This document shows positions 11,420-26,502 of a stretch of 64,000 bases of DNA, piece after piece. The stretch lies in NCBI GenBank assembly GCA_021234155.1, contig JAJEKV010000125.1, positions 1,726,775-1,790,774 of the forward strand, given 5' to 3'. Every line of letters begins with the position of its first letter. Position 1 is the stretch's first letter. The notes beneath the pieces are model-generated. The model saw only the letters and a program-made list of their open reading frames with translations, ran no database searches and was not told the DNA's origin. The stretch comes from Isoetes taiwanensis. Its lineage: Eukaryota; Streptophyta; Lycopodiopsida; Isoetales; Isoetaceae. A program made the translations under genes and the position numbers.

Positions 11420-13060
11420 TAGAGATTTAACATCGATTGAGACGAAAAGAGTTTAGATAGATAGTACTTTTTACGTCATACTACATGGTGGCATCCCATA
11501 TCGAAAGTACTTTTTGTTTTATACCATATGACAACACCACATGGTCATATCACATGGCATCATCTCGTAGGAGGCCAAACGAGTTTACATAGATAGTATT
11601 TTGTATGGGGGAAGGGCACTTGGGACCCCTTTCCGGGTGGACGGTGGGGTCCCGCGACCGGCGTTAGCCGGGAGCGGGTCACCGGCCACCCGGAAAGGGA
11701 GACCAAGTGCCCTTCCCCCACAATATAGAAATAGGGGAGAATTTTTTTGCCCCCTTTTGCCTTGTTTTCTTCTCCTCCTCTGCGCCACTCCGTTGGGCGG
11801 CCATCTCTTCAGCCCATGCGAATGAAGGCGATGGGCTAGTTACCTCTCTATTTCGGCGAGTAATGAAGGCGCTGGCCCAGTTACATGCCTATTACGGCGA
11901 GTTTTGATGTCTCTCTGGGTATCAGGTAAGTTTTTTTATGCAAACTTCTTGCATTTTCTTGCATGCAAGTTTTTTCTTGTTAATAACCTTATCGTAATGC
12001 TTGCTGCGAGATGGTTATGGAGGATCGGCCCTGCCAAATCTTGCTCTTAATGCTCAGGAATCCTACAGAACTCTTAGTTTCAGAAAAATGGCGGTTCTTT
12101 ATTGCGGATGTGGAAATATTTTTAGTTGCATGCATGAGGGCAGCACGGCAGGAACCCTTAGTTTCAGAAAAATGGCGGTCCTTTTGGGATGTAAGTGCGA
12201 ATGTGGAAATATTTCTAGTTGCATGCGGGGGAATGGCGAAGGCGAGGAACTCTTAGTTTCAGAAAAATGGCGGTTCTTTTGGGATGTAAGTGCGATGTCG
12301 AAATATTTTTAGTTGCATGCAAGATAGCAGGGCAGGAAAAATGAAGAAAAGCTCTGATCTTTGAAGCTGTGAGGCCGCCCATGGAAACTTATCCCCTTTC
12401 TCTGTAGAATCTTCTTAAATGCCGTTATTTTTTCGTTTCCAAGCATCCTTGCAGTTTCAGTGCCTTCTTGAAGAATCTGGCCTTCGTTGTACTGCTTCTT
12501 TGCAGGAGAAACGGGATTTTGCTATCGGTTCTTTTCTGGAAAATCACAGTTTGTATTTGTGTTGTTTGGAAAAATTACAGTGGCTTTTGAATGTTAAAAA
12601 ACCGGCGGTGGCGTTTGATCTTTGAATGCAAAACCAATTTTGGCTTTTGAATGCGAAGTTGGTTTTAAATTTTAAGCGTATTGAACCAAAAAAAAATTAC
12701 GTCTTTGGAACAAGTATTGAAGGCTGAAGTCGAAAAAACAAGAACGAGAATAAGTGGCTGGGTCGAACACGTAACAGGAATTAGGGTACCCAACTACTAT
12801 TTAGGGTTGTAGGTCTTGCCACGTGTCAACCTATAAATGCACCGATTGACAAAAAACTCGACCCTATTTCTATATTGTACGTCATACCACATAGCAACAT
12901 CCATAAGGCCATATCACATGGCGGCGCATCCCCCAGGGCCATGCCACATGGCACCATCCTATAGGAAGGATTATAAGAGTTTATAGTTATAGTGCTTTTT
13001 ATATTATATCACATGGAAGCATCCCATAGGGTTATACCACATGGGAGTATCCAACATGGA
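11420..13060. repeat. Degenerate CACATGGCA-type repeat block, interrupted
   Basis: On both sides of the element at 11606-12874 (11470-11600 and 12880-13060) a roughly 20-bp motif recurs with variations, of the type CATATCACATGGCATCATC. The left side before the insertion (GTATTTTGTA) and the right side after it (GTACGTCATACCAC) match a related uninterrupted sequence at 11465-11490. The block therefore existed before the insertion. Confidence 0.6.
11606..12874. mobile_element. Two-copy element, copy 1 (about 1.27 kb)
   Basis: This copy is flanked by the 5-bp direct repeat TTGTA (11601-11605 and 12875-12879). It begins with a 115-bp foldback: TGGGGGAAGGGCACTTGG at 11606-11623 against its exact complement at 11703-11720, with a further inner stem. 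After that come a C/T-rich stretch, a GGTAAGT site near 11925, and three copies of a roughly 90-bp unit (TTAGTTTCAGAAAAATGGCG at about 12074, 12158 and 12253), each ending near TTTTAGTTGCATGC. A second inverted pair, ACAATATAGAAATAGGG (11720-11736) and its complement (12862-12878), encloses the body. The open frames (for example 12419-12625) have no coding signature. No transposase or RT is present. Confidence 0.65.
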
Positions 13061-14029
13061 CATATGTCAATCCTTCAAATGGCCCAAGAGAGACTTAAAC
13101 ACAAGATCTCCTAATTGCTAACCTAAAGAACTAGCAACTAAACCACATAGAGTGATTGACATACTACTTCGAATGATTCCAACTTCTTCAACACAATATA
13201 TTATATCATGACATCAAGGCAGGCTTCTTGGACAAGGATATGGTGTTCTAGAAGCCAAATAGCACAATATCATTATATGTCTTAATTCCAATTCTTCTTC
13301 CATTTTAGACAATCATATTTGGAGAAACACTATGTCTAGCCAACTTGACAAGTCGATTCGACATATGTTAAACTAGTATAATCTTACCTTAGACCCTAAT
13401 GTTGTCAACACTTTCATCATTGTATTTGACTTAAAAGGATGAATGCATCCAATTTGTGACCACCACAATGAAATAATATCTCAAAGTGGCTTACTATTGG
13501 AGCTTTGATGGCCTTGTTATTGATATTTCAACATCCCGAACTTCATCATTGACTAATCCTTTTATTTTATTGGACCTTTAACTTCATCATTGACTAACCT
13601 TTTATTTTATTGAACCTTTACCGCCCTCGTTACTTCGACATCGCAAATTTCATCGTTGACTGAACTTTTGACTTTGAAACTTTAACGCAAAAGCGCTTTT
13701 GTCTTGCATGATTAAATAACGTATGCTGAATCAACCTTCGTTTCTTTCAATTCAATTAATTGCTCTTATTGTGGGATATGGTTAAAATTGTAACTTATGC
13801 TAATGAATTAAGCAGTGCCACTATGGACACCGTAAATAATATTAATTTATTACATTTATCTTCTTCTCTTTGCCAATTTAGTTCAGCTTTGATTATAATG
13901 AGATTCGACTATGAGTTTAGAGTGCGGGTTAGTCGAGAATCCCAAAAACTAGGCACACTATTACAACATATAGAGCACTAGAAAAAATCTTCGATCTATA
14001 CTAAAAGCTGCTTCCCAACTTACGCCTTG

Positions 14030-14142
14030 TAGGGGAATGGCATTTGGTGCGCCATTGGGACAAGAGGAGACCCTCTCTAGGCGCCTCTAGTGGCGCATCC
14101 CCTTAGATTTGCCAAAATTGCAAATCAAATGCCATTCCCCTA
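14030..14142. mobile_element. 113-bp MITE with 17-bp perfect TIRs
   Basis: TAGGGGAATGGCATTTG at 14030-14046 is exactly complementary to 14126-14142. The outermost TA at each end could be the target duplication of a Tc1/mariner (Stowaway-type) MITE. The interior is GC-rich compared with its flanks. Confidence 0.75.
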
Positions 14143-16845
14143 TCGTCTTTGAACTCTGATTGTCCAATTAGGTGATTATAATGATACTAGCAAATTATAT
14201 ATAATTGAGAAGCTAGTTGCATTCTTTGTTACTATTGTTCTATGATACATGCCCTTGAACACTTGTTGTTTAAGAGAGGCACTCAGTGTACATTACGCGT
14301 CCTCATGAGAACTCAAACTCGAAACCTATATGAGGTCGACAAGTAAACCAATCAACTAACCTTCAATCAATAAACCCATAAGAATGTGTGACGTGTGCAC
14401 TTCATAGACATATTGGTTTCAAATAGAGGTTAAAAGTACTATTCTATGTACATGATTGAGCAGACAGGCGGTGCCATAGAACTATACTGCAACCTAAAAC
14501 TGTGGCCCAACTTCTATCCTAGCAATTTGGAGTAAGTTATATGGTCTGAATCGTCAACTAGAAGCAAGGGCTGTAACTAGTTTCTCAAATAAAAATGAGG
14601 GGAAATTACCAAAATGCCTGTACATTTTACTTGAAAACAAATCAAGGGAGCATAACTTGAATTTCAACTTTGATTTAAATGAATCTTATCTTGTTGGAAG
14701 GATATTATATTAATCTACAATGATGTTCGTGGAGACAACTTTTAAATTTGATGAGCCACAACAACTATACTATCGTATTTACAAAATGCCCTTTGTTTAG
14801 AATTGGTAATCTAAACATTGTATGAAAGATGCTTTCAGAATATTCAATATTGATGCTTCGTTCTAAATCTGCCACGTTTTTTTGGAAGAAAAAAATAGGG
14901 GCTTTAAGAAAAGAAAAAAAAAAGGAAAATGGGAAAAAAAGGGGGGCTTTGACGGCCTGTTTTACGCCTTATTCTTTTCAAAATTGAGGCTCTGGCTATG
15001 ATGGATTTGAATATTGTGCAGAAGGACGACGCCAGTTTGCTGCTGAAGAGGTTTCGTTGGATTAGTTAAGATTTGTTGGAGTAGAGTTTGGAAGACGTGT
15101 TGAGGGATTAGATCGATTTAGTTTTTAAGGTTAGGGTTTCGTTGCGACAGTGAAATGGCTTGGCCAAACTGCCAAAGCTATGGAGATTTGCTCAGATAAC
15201 TCTGGCAGCAAATAATAGGTCTTATTGCTTGCCTTCCAAATTATTTTATGGAAAATGGAACAGTTAGGAGAGTTGAACTGGACTAAGCTATTTGGTATAT
15301 GCCAGTGCTTCAAACGGCCTGTTAGCATGAATTAGATTGTTGGGCTTCTGATTCCACCATACCTCTGCAGGCCACGTTATCTGGCACATACCCATCTTGC
15401 CATTCTAAAAGTTTGATACAATACAGAAAGCAGCCCTATTCTCCAATGTTTTATTCTGCAAAATTCTAGCCCTTTGTTTCCTGCTGATTGCTACTGTTGA
15501 TTTTCCTTTTTTTTTTCTTCACAGAGATGGTGTTTTTTGAAGGCCACAGCTATGGCGGCTCTAGGGTCCAACCACTACCATGCAATGCTCCTTTTGACAT
15601 ACTCCAAAAGTAAAGCAAAGATGTGTTGATTCTTTTTCTTCATCCCCTTTTCGTAAGCGGCCCAAACTACCAAGACCAAAAAGTATTAGCTCCAGATTTT
15701 TGTCCAGACGGGTTTCGCTCGTGCTTCTTTAGAAGATTTTGTAAATTGCAAAATTATCATCCCATGTGCCAAATGTAGAAGCCATGAATGTGATGCTTGA
15801 GTCCTAAGTTACATTCAATTACTTAGTATTTGACTGTAGAAATCGATACTAAGAGTAATGTCTATTCTATGTTCTCGAGTTCCTCATGCTTGTAATAGCA
15901 AAAAGTAGGGGCATTTTTATTTTCCCTATATATAATCTGTTACTAGCAATAGAATCAATTAATGGAACTATATTTCAACTCAAGGAGAGGACATAAGAAA
16001 CTATACAATTTGAAAGTTACGCGTTCCATTGAAAATATGAACCCCAATTGAAGACATAGAAAAATGTATCCTAAAAATGTATAAAGTAAGCTATATGGGT
16101 TGGATTTCAAAACCAAAACAGAAGTTCGGCCTCCATTTTTGTTTGAGGTTTAGTCTTGTGATGCCATGTGGCATCTTCTCCAATCGGAATGGAAATTGGG
16201 TTCCACATTAGTAGGTTGGGTTCCACGATACACGTAGGCGTCAATGTAACTTCATTGTGAGTTCTTGCAAAATCTGGGATCATTCTGGATAAGAATGGCC
16301 TGCCCAAAACCTGTAGAATAAGGTAATCTTACCTTGAGGTTGTGAAGCAGGAAGGGGTTAGGCATTCTTGCCCCGGCCCACGACTTGCAAAAATCGATTC
16401 GCGAGAATCTTGTTGCGCCTCAACAACGCTCCCGAATTCTGTGAGTCACGTTCCTCTGTTTCCCATTCTTCTGCATGGCTCTTGCCGGATCTTCAATAAA
16501 CTTGGTGAGGAAGGATGATCAGATGCCCAAGTAACATAATCCTTAAGCAAGAAGGACCCTAATCCGGCCTTAAGCTTCAAAACTCCCACCTTAAACTTCA
16601 AATTTGGCAGATCCTTGAGCAACAGAGGCCCTAAGCTTCAGAGGTTTGGCGAATCCGATAGCAGATCATGGTTTGGCAATAGACATAAGCCTGCTACCTC
16701 CCAGATTACCTAAGCAAAAGCCCTAAGCCAGATTATCTCCCTGATTTACAGATGACAAATTTCTTAAGTCTGCAAAGCCATAAGAAATACGTAAAATTCT
16801 TGCAGATAACATCACTATAAGCCCCTAGCAGGTGGCCCCAGGTTA
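14143..16845. other. No gene seen
   Basis: A/T-rich sequence with short open frames only. Poly-purine stretches occur at 14885-14945. I found no domain, RNA gene or well-formed repeat. Confidence 0.5.
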
Positions 16846-16849
16846 AGAG

Positions 16850-17210
16850 ACTAGCCTTCCATCCATGTAAGGCATGGCTATTGTGGCTCATATGGAAGCG
16901 ACGATGTATGAAGGTTTTTAGGAATGAAGAGTTGCAATCTGGTGGATTGATCTCTCAGTTGAGGTACAAACTATACCTCTCCTACGTGGCGTCCCCTCGG
17001 AAAGAACAGTTCAAGGCGGCTATTTGGGAGAGGACCCTCCTTATTGTAGACAGTAACGGCATGTTCATTTCGTGAGTTGTAGGATAGGTTTATGAGCTTT
17101 ACGGGCTGTCATCCGAGCTTGGTTGCTTGGGCATGTATACCCCTGTGTCGCTCTTCTTGTACTTCATTTCTTATTAATTAATTAATTTGATCCTTCAAAA
17201 AAAAATAATA
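16850..17210 (+). mobile_element. 3' end of an L1-type LINE, truncated
   Basis: The frame at about 16868-17075 reads AWLLWLIWKRRCMKVFRNEE... and ends GMFIS with a TGA. The WLIWKRRCMKVF pattern matches the C-terminal region following the reverse transcriptase in plant L1-type elements (zf-RVT domain). About 110 bp later come TTCTTATTAATTAATTAATT and an A-rich tail, AAAAAAAAATAATAATAAT (17198-17216), as expected for LINE 3' ends. No RT or endonuclease is attached, so it is a 5'-truncated copy. Confidence 0.6.
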
Positions 17211-17492
17211 ATAATAATCCTATAAGCCAAAAAAAAAAACTCATCTCATTTAAAGAACACCTCTCCTCCATAGCCCACTTCTAGAACAATGACAAAAAAA
17301 TGTTGACACCCTTTCCGTTTTGGAAGGAGGGGCCCGACCAGCAGAGAGGAGATCCCCTTTTGGTTAGGAGGGTCCCAGACCAGTGGCGGCCGGGGAGGGT
17401 GCCTTTAAACCGGAAAAAGGAGACCCACTTCCATTCCCCAATACAAAAACAAAACTGCAACTACATTTGCTTTTGTTGATTTAACTTATGTA

Positions 17493-18726
17493 TGGGGGAA
17501 GGGCACTTGGGACCCACTAGGTTGGGCGGTGGGGTCCCCATGACCGGCGTTAGCGGGAGGAATGCATCACCCGGAAAGGGGAAAATGCCTTCCCCACAAT
17601 ATAGAAATAGGGGAGAATTTTTTTGCCCCCTTTTGCCTTGTTTTCTTCTCCTCCTCTGCGCCACTCCGTTGGGCGGCCATCTCTTCAGCCCATGCGAATG
17701 AAGGCGATGGGCTAGTTACCTCTCTATTTCGGCGAGTAATGAAGGCGCTGGCCCAGTTACATGCCTATTACGGCGAGTTTTGATGTCTCTCTGGGTATCG
17801 GGTAAGTTTTTTATGCAAACTTCTTGCATTTTCTTGCATGCAAGTTTTTTCTTGTTAATAACCTTATTTGTCTTGTTACTTGGATGGTTATGGAGGATCG
17901 GCCCGCCAAATCTTGCTCTTAATGCTTCGGGAATCCCTCTGAGAACTCTTAGTTTTGGAAAAATGGCGGTTCTTTAGTGCGGATGTGGAAATATTTTTAG
18001 TTGCATGCTTGAGGCGGCGAGGCGAGGAACCCTTAGTTTCAGAAAAATGGCGGTCCTTTTGGGATGTAAGTGCGAATGTGGAAATATTTCTAGTTGCATG
18101 CAGGACAGCAGGGCAGGAACTCTTAGTTTCAGAAAAATGGCGGTTCTTTTGGGATGTAAGTGCGATGTCGAAATATTTTTAGTTGCATGCAAGATAGCAG
18201 GGCAGGAAAAATGAAGAAAAGCTCTGATCTTTGAAGCTGTGAGGCCGCCCATGGAAACTTATCCCCTTTCTCTGTAGAATCTTCTTAAATGCCGTTATTT
18301 TTTCGTTTCCAAGCATCCTTGCAGTTTCAGTGCCTTCTTGAAGAATCTGGCCTTCGTTGTACTGCTTCTTTGCAGGAGAAACGGGATTTTGCTATCGGTT
18401 CTTTTCTGGAAAATCACAGTTTGTATTTGTGTTGTTTGGAAAAATTACAGTGGCTTTTGAATGTTAAAAAACCGACAGCGGCGTTTGATCTTTGAATGCA
18501 AAACCAATTTTGGCTTTTGAATCTGAAGTTGGTTTTAAATTTTAACGTATTGAACCAAAAAAATTACGTGCTGGAACAAGTATTGAACTGAAGTCTGAAA
18601 AAACAAGAACAGAATAAGTGACCGGTCGAACCTGTAACCCGGAATTAGGGTACCCAACTACTATTCGGGGTTGTAGGCCTTGCCACGTGTCAACCTATAA
18701 ATGCACCGTTGACAAAAAACTCGACC
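17493..18726. mobile_element. Two-copy element, copy 2
   Basis: Same orientation and order as 11606-12863: the foldback head (more decayed, since its right arm is only GCCTTCCCC), the C/T-rich part, three TTAGTTTCAGAAAAATGGCG-type units, and the tail to AAAACTCGACC. It stops there. The final CTATTTCTATA of copy 1 is missing and no target duplication is evident. Internal sequence is nearly identical to copy 1, indicating recent spread or duplication. The copies are 5.9 kb apart. Confidence 0.85.
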
Positions 18727-19333
18727 ATTCACAGCTGCATGTGATGGACCGATGAAATTTCATCCCACATGAATAAAGGACTACGTAATACATGTCCAGG
18801 CTATGATTACACACTTCATACCACTCCAAAAATTGAAATTTTGTTGGTTGTAGGGTCTTCAATCTGTTGAAGAATTTACAATCTTCAAAGCTTCCGTATG
18901 GTGTTTGAAGATCTTCCATAAGTTTTCATCTACGATCTCTGTTTTTCGGCAGTGTTTGAAGATCTTCAAGAAGTTTTTCTTCTGTGACAATGCAAAGCTT
19001 TGCTGCAATACTGCTCAAATCCCTGCTTCGACCTGCTCAAACGACCTGGAATAAAATAGCCTGCTCTTCCTTCACGGTCTCGAAATATTGCAGATAGCAG
19101 AAAAATAGAGAGCCCTCATGTGCCAATGGGCAAAAAACAACGAAGCTAGTTCTGGCAAAGCCATAGCCATAGCTCCAGTGATGCAAGCGAATATTTGCGT
19201 GCCAAGCTTTGTGAGAGAAGATTAAGGAGGAGAAAATATATGGACGCGGCGGAAGAGTTATTGGGCTATAATTTTAGCCTAAAAATACAGTAATCATGGC
19301 CTGGAGTGTATTACGACAATTGATAACCCTTAA
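18727..19333. other. Intergenic sequence 3' of the carboxypeptidase gene
   Basis: No coding sequence is seen. It presumably includes the carboxypeptidase 3' UTR, but I could not place a clear AATAAA-type signal on the minus strand. Confidence 0.4.
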
Positions 19334-21768
<2,435 letters not shown>

Positions 21769-22111
21769 TTTGAACTCAAACAGAATCTACTCCTATAGGT
21801 CCATTTGCACTGCAGAGGTAGCAAAACTCCAGCAGAAGTTATTCCACAGCAAAAAAGGTGCTGATTGAGGTATAGTTCCTCTCTCCAAAACAGAGGCAAC
21901 TGGAGATGGCGCGTGAGAAATGATTCTACACTAAGATTGCATTTGTAGATGATTTTGAAAAGAAGGAGAGAGACAATGTTGCATAGGATGCAATGTGGAA
22001 AAAAACAAGTACGATTAAGGAATGAAGCAGGAATACGGGCGGAACCCGACTTATCAAGCAAGTTGACACACAAATGGAGCGACAGAAGCACGTGAGGACC
22101 AAATGAAGACA

Positions 22112-22129
22112 AGAGGATTTAAATCCTCT
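22112..22129. promoter_or_regulatory. 18-bp perfect palindrome upstream of the carboxypeptidase gene
   Basis: AGAGGATTTAAATCCTCT is its own reverse complement. It lies about 345 bp upstream of the gene's ATG and overlaps a second pair, GACAAGAGG (22108-22116) and CCTCTTGTC. It could be a dimer-binding site or the core of a small foldback. Function is not shown. Confidence 0.35.
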
Positions 22130-23268
22130 GCCCTCTTGTCGAGGAGCGAAACAGAGTCAAATTAAGCAAAGAGCATACTTAGCACCTTCAAATCCGCTCT
22201 GCTCGAATATCAATGAAAAGACCCGACTCCGTCAAATGATTTTGCTTAAGCAGGCACATAAACTATAAGATTAAATGGCATAAACAAAATGTTTTAATTC
22301 GAACTAGGGCAGAAACGGCGGAAAGGAACGGAAAAGCAAAAACAAGAACGGACCTGATGGATCTGCTTTTCTTGGCTGTTTCGACGGGATTAAACCACCA
22401 GGAATGATCTGTTACATTTGCATTGAAGCCAATTAATTGTCGCTGTCTTCATGTCCTTATCGCTTCTTTCCTCACCTTCTTTCCGAGATAAAGCTTTTAC
22501 GCATGTTTGATTTGTTTTCTATTTCCTGCGCGCAACATTCCATGAACAAAGATAAAAAACTGGAGCGCTTCTTCGTCGGCCATCTCCTGTCAAGTCCATG
22601 CAACAGAGGCAACAATGAACAGATCGAAATGCTAGAAACCCAGAAGCAATTTTGTGCTTTTGTGCACTACGAGCGGCGCTGGACAGAAGATGATTAAAAA
22701 ATAGGGTAACCTACTCTGCCACCACAGCCAAGGTGACCGATCTGGAAAGGACTCTGTTGCAGAAGATCGAAAAGGAGAGGCGAACCAATTAGAACGGACC
22801 GATTCGCCGTCAGACCAGATTCAAACCGGAAGCTCTGCAGCCAGGATGTGACTAGGACTCTAATAAAGAAATGCCGGAGTTTTGGAGTTGTAGGCTGCAT
22901 CTCTGCTCCAGGCCCGTGCTCCTGCCGGAGTACTTGCGTCAGACAGAGACGCCATAGCCAGATACACAGGTTTAGTTTGCCGTATACTCGGGAACAGGGA
23001 TACTGGGGGGATATTGACTGGCCAGGAGAATTCCACGTCATTCGATGTTGATTTGCATATATCCTGGCCGTCAAATTCTAGGAGGGTTTATGGTGATACC
23101 AGCCAGGTTTCATAATCACCTCTCGACTATTAGTAGTATTTATGTTTAACGTTATTGGAATATCTGGTCCTTGTATCAGCCTCAACGGTAGGAATACTGC
23201 ATGGCTCCAAATCCCGAGTATCTCCATCTAGATAATTTGCCTTTGCATTTCATGCTCCACCACATTTT

Positions 23269-23502
23269 ACGTAAAGAACGGCTGGGCCCAATCCAGCCGT
23301 CTCCACCAATCCTAACATGACACGTGGCACCTTTTCTAAGTCTGAAAAGTGCTCAAAAATTTTACTCGACGTTCCACTTTTTTTTACTCGACGTTCTGTT
23401 TTTTACTCTTTTGTTTACTCCACATTCTGTGTTTTCTACCTGCTGTTCTGCCTGTTGCCTGCCACGTGGCACGGCTGGATTGGCCCCAGCCGATCTTTAC
23501 GT
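23269..23502. mobile_element. 234-bp foldback MITE
   Basis: The left arm ACGTAAAGAACGGCTGGG (from 23269), continuing CCCAATCCAGCCG, pairs with a right arm ending CCCAGCCGATCTTTACGT at 23502. About 31 bp are paired with two mismatches. The interior repeats TTTACTCGACGTTC-like units and contains CCACGTGGCA. It directly abuts the next foldback. Confidence 0.75.
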
Positions 23503-23610
23503 TAGGGCAAAGGCCCGCTGGCCTGTTTTCTGCCCGGTCAAGCAGGCCTCCGCGCTCCGCGCGTCGGCCCGCTTTCCCGGGCAGAAAACAGGCCAGCGGG
23601 CCTTTCCCTT
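23503..23610. mobile_element. 108-bp foldback MITE, GC-rich
   Basis: AAAGGCCCGCTGGCCTG... (23509-23537) is exactly complementary to 23577-23605, 29 bp of perfect arms. An outer AGGG/CCCT extends it with one extra C on the left. The loop is GC-rich (CGCGCTCCGCGCG). Open frames over this region are shadows of the palindrome. Confidence 0.8.
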
Positions 23611-26008
23611 ATACATAAAAACAAATGAGATTTTGCACACAAACCCCATTATTTCTACTAGGTTTTTTTGACCAGCAAGCAAAAACTCAAACTAAAAAAT
23701 AAGGATTTCAACCAGGAACCTAACCCCCTGTCTTTTTATGCCTGGGAATGGAGCTGAGCAGATACAAGGCCCGTGTATACCACCAAAATTGACATACCAA
23801 ATATATAGAATAAGTTCCTAGGTTCCTTGAGACTGGTATTGAAAAGCCGTTGCTTTATAGCCTTCTGGGGACATTTATTTTTTATTTTTTTTAATTGTAG
23901 GACTTTGAGTCATATCAGTAGACGTTTATGACACATCACCTCCCTTAATAATTGCATGCTGCATTCTTTGATTTATCAAAATACACCTCTTCTCTGCTAA
24001 GAGCATGTTCCAAGATTGCCATTTATTGATTTATTAGTAGTGTCTCTTATTCAGACACTCACCAGTCATATCTTTCAACTTGCAATTCACATTGCCATCA
24101 ATCCTTCCCATAACATGATTGTACTTCTTTCTAAATGCATTTACCAACCTCAAAACTTTATCTTCATATGTTTTGTTTCTTATAAAACGGTTTCCCTAGG
24201 TGAACCTTGTGCTTTCCTTATGTTTGGGATTAGTGAATGAAAGGGAAATCAATTTAGTAAATCTGTAATGGTGATCACGAGATGAAATATATACTAGGTT
24301 CTTGTGCCCACAATAAGAAATATCAACAAAAAAAAAGAACTTTTTTCTAAGACAAGATAGATATCCAAGAATCCAAGATACTCTATAGGATTACTTTGGG
24401 ATACTATCTTTATGGCATAGGCATCAATGGAGGATTGTGCCATGGCGGAATATCCTTATCAATGACACTCGAACCATGATCGCACTTCTTAGAAATTTCT
24501 GAAATCAACTTCTAATCATGATCTTCTAATTTAATATCTAATAAATAACAAGCTCCAGATCTAGTCTCATCAACCAACTTGGAATGATAGCAAGGTAATG
24601 ATAATAAAATAATATGTGTCAGCCGTATGCTCATTACTTCATCTGATGTTTAGCCAAGAGGAAAAAATAAAAAAAAAAAAAAAAAAAAAAAAATCAATAA
24701 TATGCATGTTCTTTTGAAACATCAACTATAGCGTCTGGCTCTAGTTAGGGAATATGGTAGTCATCATTCACGAAGGGCAAGAAATCTTGACAATTTGGCA
24801 TGAATTCTATCGCGGTACACACACATTATCTAAAGAATTTCTTTGAGGCCATCAAAGGTGGACCGTCTACATTTACAAACTAATATTTCTCTCTCATGAA
24901 TATGCACAAAAATAACAGAGGGTTCTAGGGCATTTGATTTGGATGTATAAGTGACTATACTGAAAACCATAGACCATGCCCCTAAAACAATTGAATGTGT
25001 TGCTATAAATAATAAATAAAAGACCATACTTCCAATATAAAATCTAATTCCTTAGTTCGTTGATTGTATTAATCAAAGCATACTTATTAGGATATTGAGT
25101 TATTTTAGTAGAGGTTTGAGTTCCTGTAGTTCATGTTTCAAAACCTTAACCATATTTCATATTTCAAATTCTAGGAGTCTCTGATCATGAATGACCATAA
25201 CGAAACAAGAGGTGTCCGGAACCCCAACATATGCACTGGCCGTAGGATTGACAGATTCGATGACCGAAGTAGTTTATACACAACAACCTCAATACTGGGT
25301 CCACATGTTGTTTTCCAGTGAACAACCTCAAAAAACCACGTGGTGATTTCTTTTACTTTGCTAGAAACTATGTATAGTTACTAGCCAAATGTTTATACAT
25401 GTAGTTTTTTTTTTTTTTTTTTTTTAGCACACCAGCCCAACCGAGCCTACAGCCTTTCTTGCAATTCTAGCCTATCCACGTAGCACATCCACCTCATCCA
25501 ATTATGAGGTGGCATTATGAAAAATCGTTGGATCTTGGTTTTCCCAAATCTAAGGCCATGAAAATTAGATAACCCTGGAACATGGCACGGAGATGCCATC
25601 GGACGCTATGCCAAATCCAAATTGCGCATAGATATCTTAGAGATAGGAGGTGCTAGATGTAGTTTGAACAGACATTTTACAAAATAAAATGGTGGCTTTA
25701 AGGAAGTGATGAATGCTACCTCTCGGTTGTATCCACACAAACGATTCTTTAGCTATCAGGTAAGACCCACCAACCATTTTAGAACGGACTCAATCTGTGT
25801 TTTTGTTAGCCATTATCATCCTCAATCGTGAATAAGTTCAGGTACCCATTTTTTGTTGTTTTGTGAACTTTACTTTAGTTTGATAATAATGCTTTAAATG
25901 CATCATTACCGAGACCTGAACACAATTTTAAAAGATTTTTGTCGAAATGGGTTGCCAATATCTGCAACATTGCTTGCTCTCTCTCTCTCCCTCTCTCCCT
26001 CCCTCCCT

Positions 26009-26042
<34 letters not shown>

Positions 26043-26500
26043 TGCAATTAAAGAAAAGACTTAGCCGAGTGTAATTTCTTATGTCCTTTAATGGTTTAGA
26101 TACGGTGGCCTTCTTGGTTGACAGGCTCATTCATCTTTTTATTTCTTATAAAAGCCTGATAGAAGCAAATTGGGCATTTCATAAGGTCACATCTCCAAAA
26201 TTATCTACACATAGGAATGAATGTGTCTTTTTACATTTTTTGTTTAAAGTAGTTGTAGTTCTCAAGTGTTGCTTTCCTAAAAAATAGACGTGTCGTTCTC
26301 CAAAAAAACTTAAAAGATCCACATATTAATTAAAAAAAAAAATTATAATAAAAAACTACGTAGGGAATTTTGTCTGACATTGCTAGAAACTACATATAGT
26401 TTTTCTTTTTCTTTTTCTTTTTCTTTTTTTCTTTTTTAACTATGTTGTTTCCAACTATTGTTACCTCAAAAAAAATAATATGTAGTGTTAAAAAAAATGT
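23611..26500. repeat. Gene-free stretch with simple repeats
   Basis: No gene was recognised. Simple repeats present are poly(A) at about 24668-24693, poly(T) at about 25408-25425, and a (CT)n-(CCCT)n-(CA)n tract at about 25974-26040. The remainder is A/T-rich sequence with short frames only. Confidence 0.55.
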
Positions 26501-26502
26501 TT

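Noticed and set aside
12419-12625. 68-aa ORF conserved in both copies (also 18289-18495)
   Set aside because: The whole 1.25-kb element is nearly identical, so the frame is shared for that reason. No start context, domain or selective pattern supports a gene.
22437-22697. 86-aa plus ORF
   Set aside because: No recognised motif, and A/T-rich chance frames of this size are common here.
23324-23682. Several ORFs of 61-115 aa across the foldbacks
   Set aside because: They lie on both strands of palindromic DNA and mirror each other.
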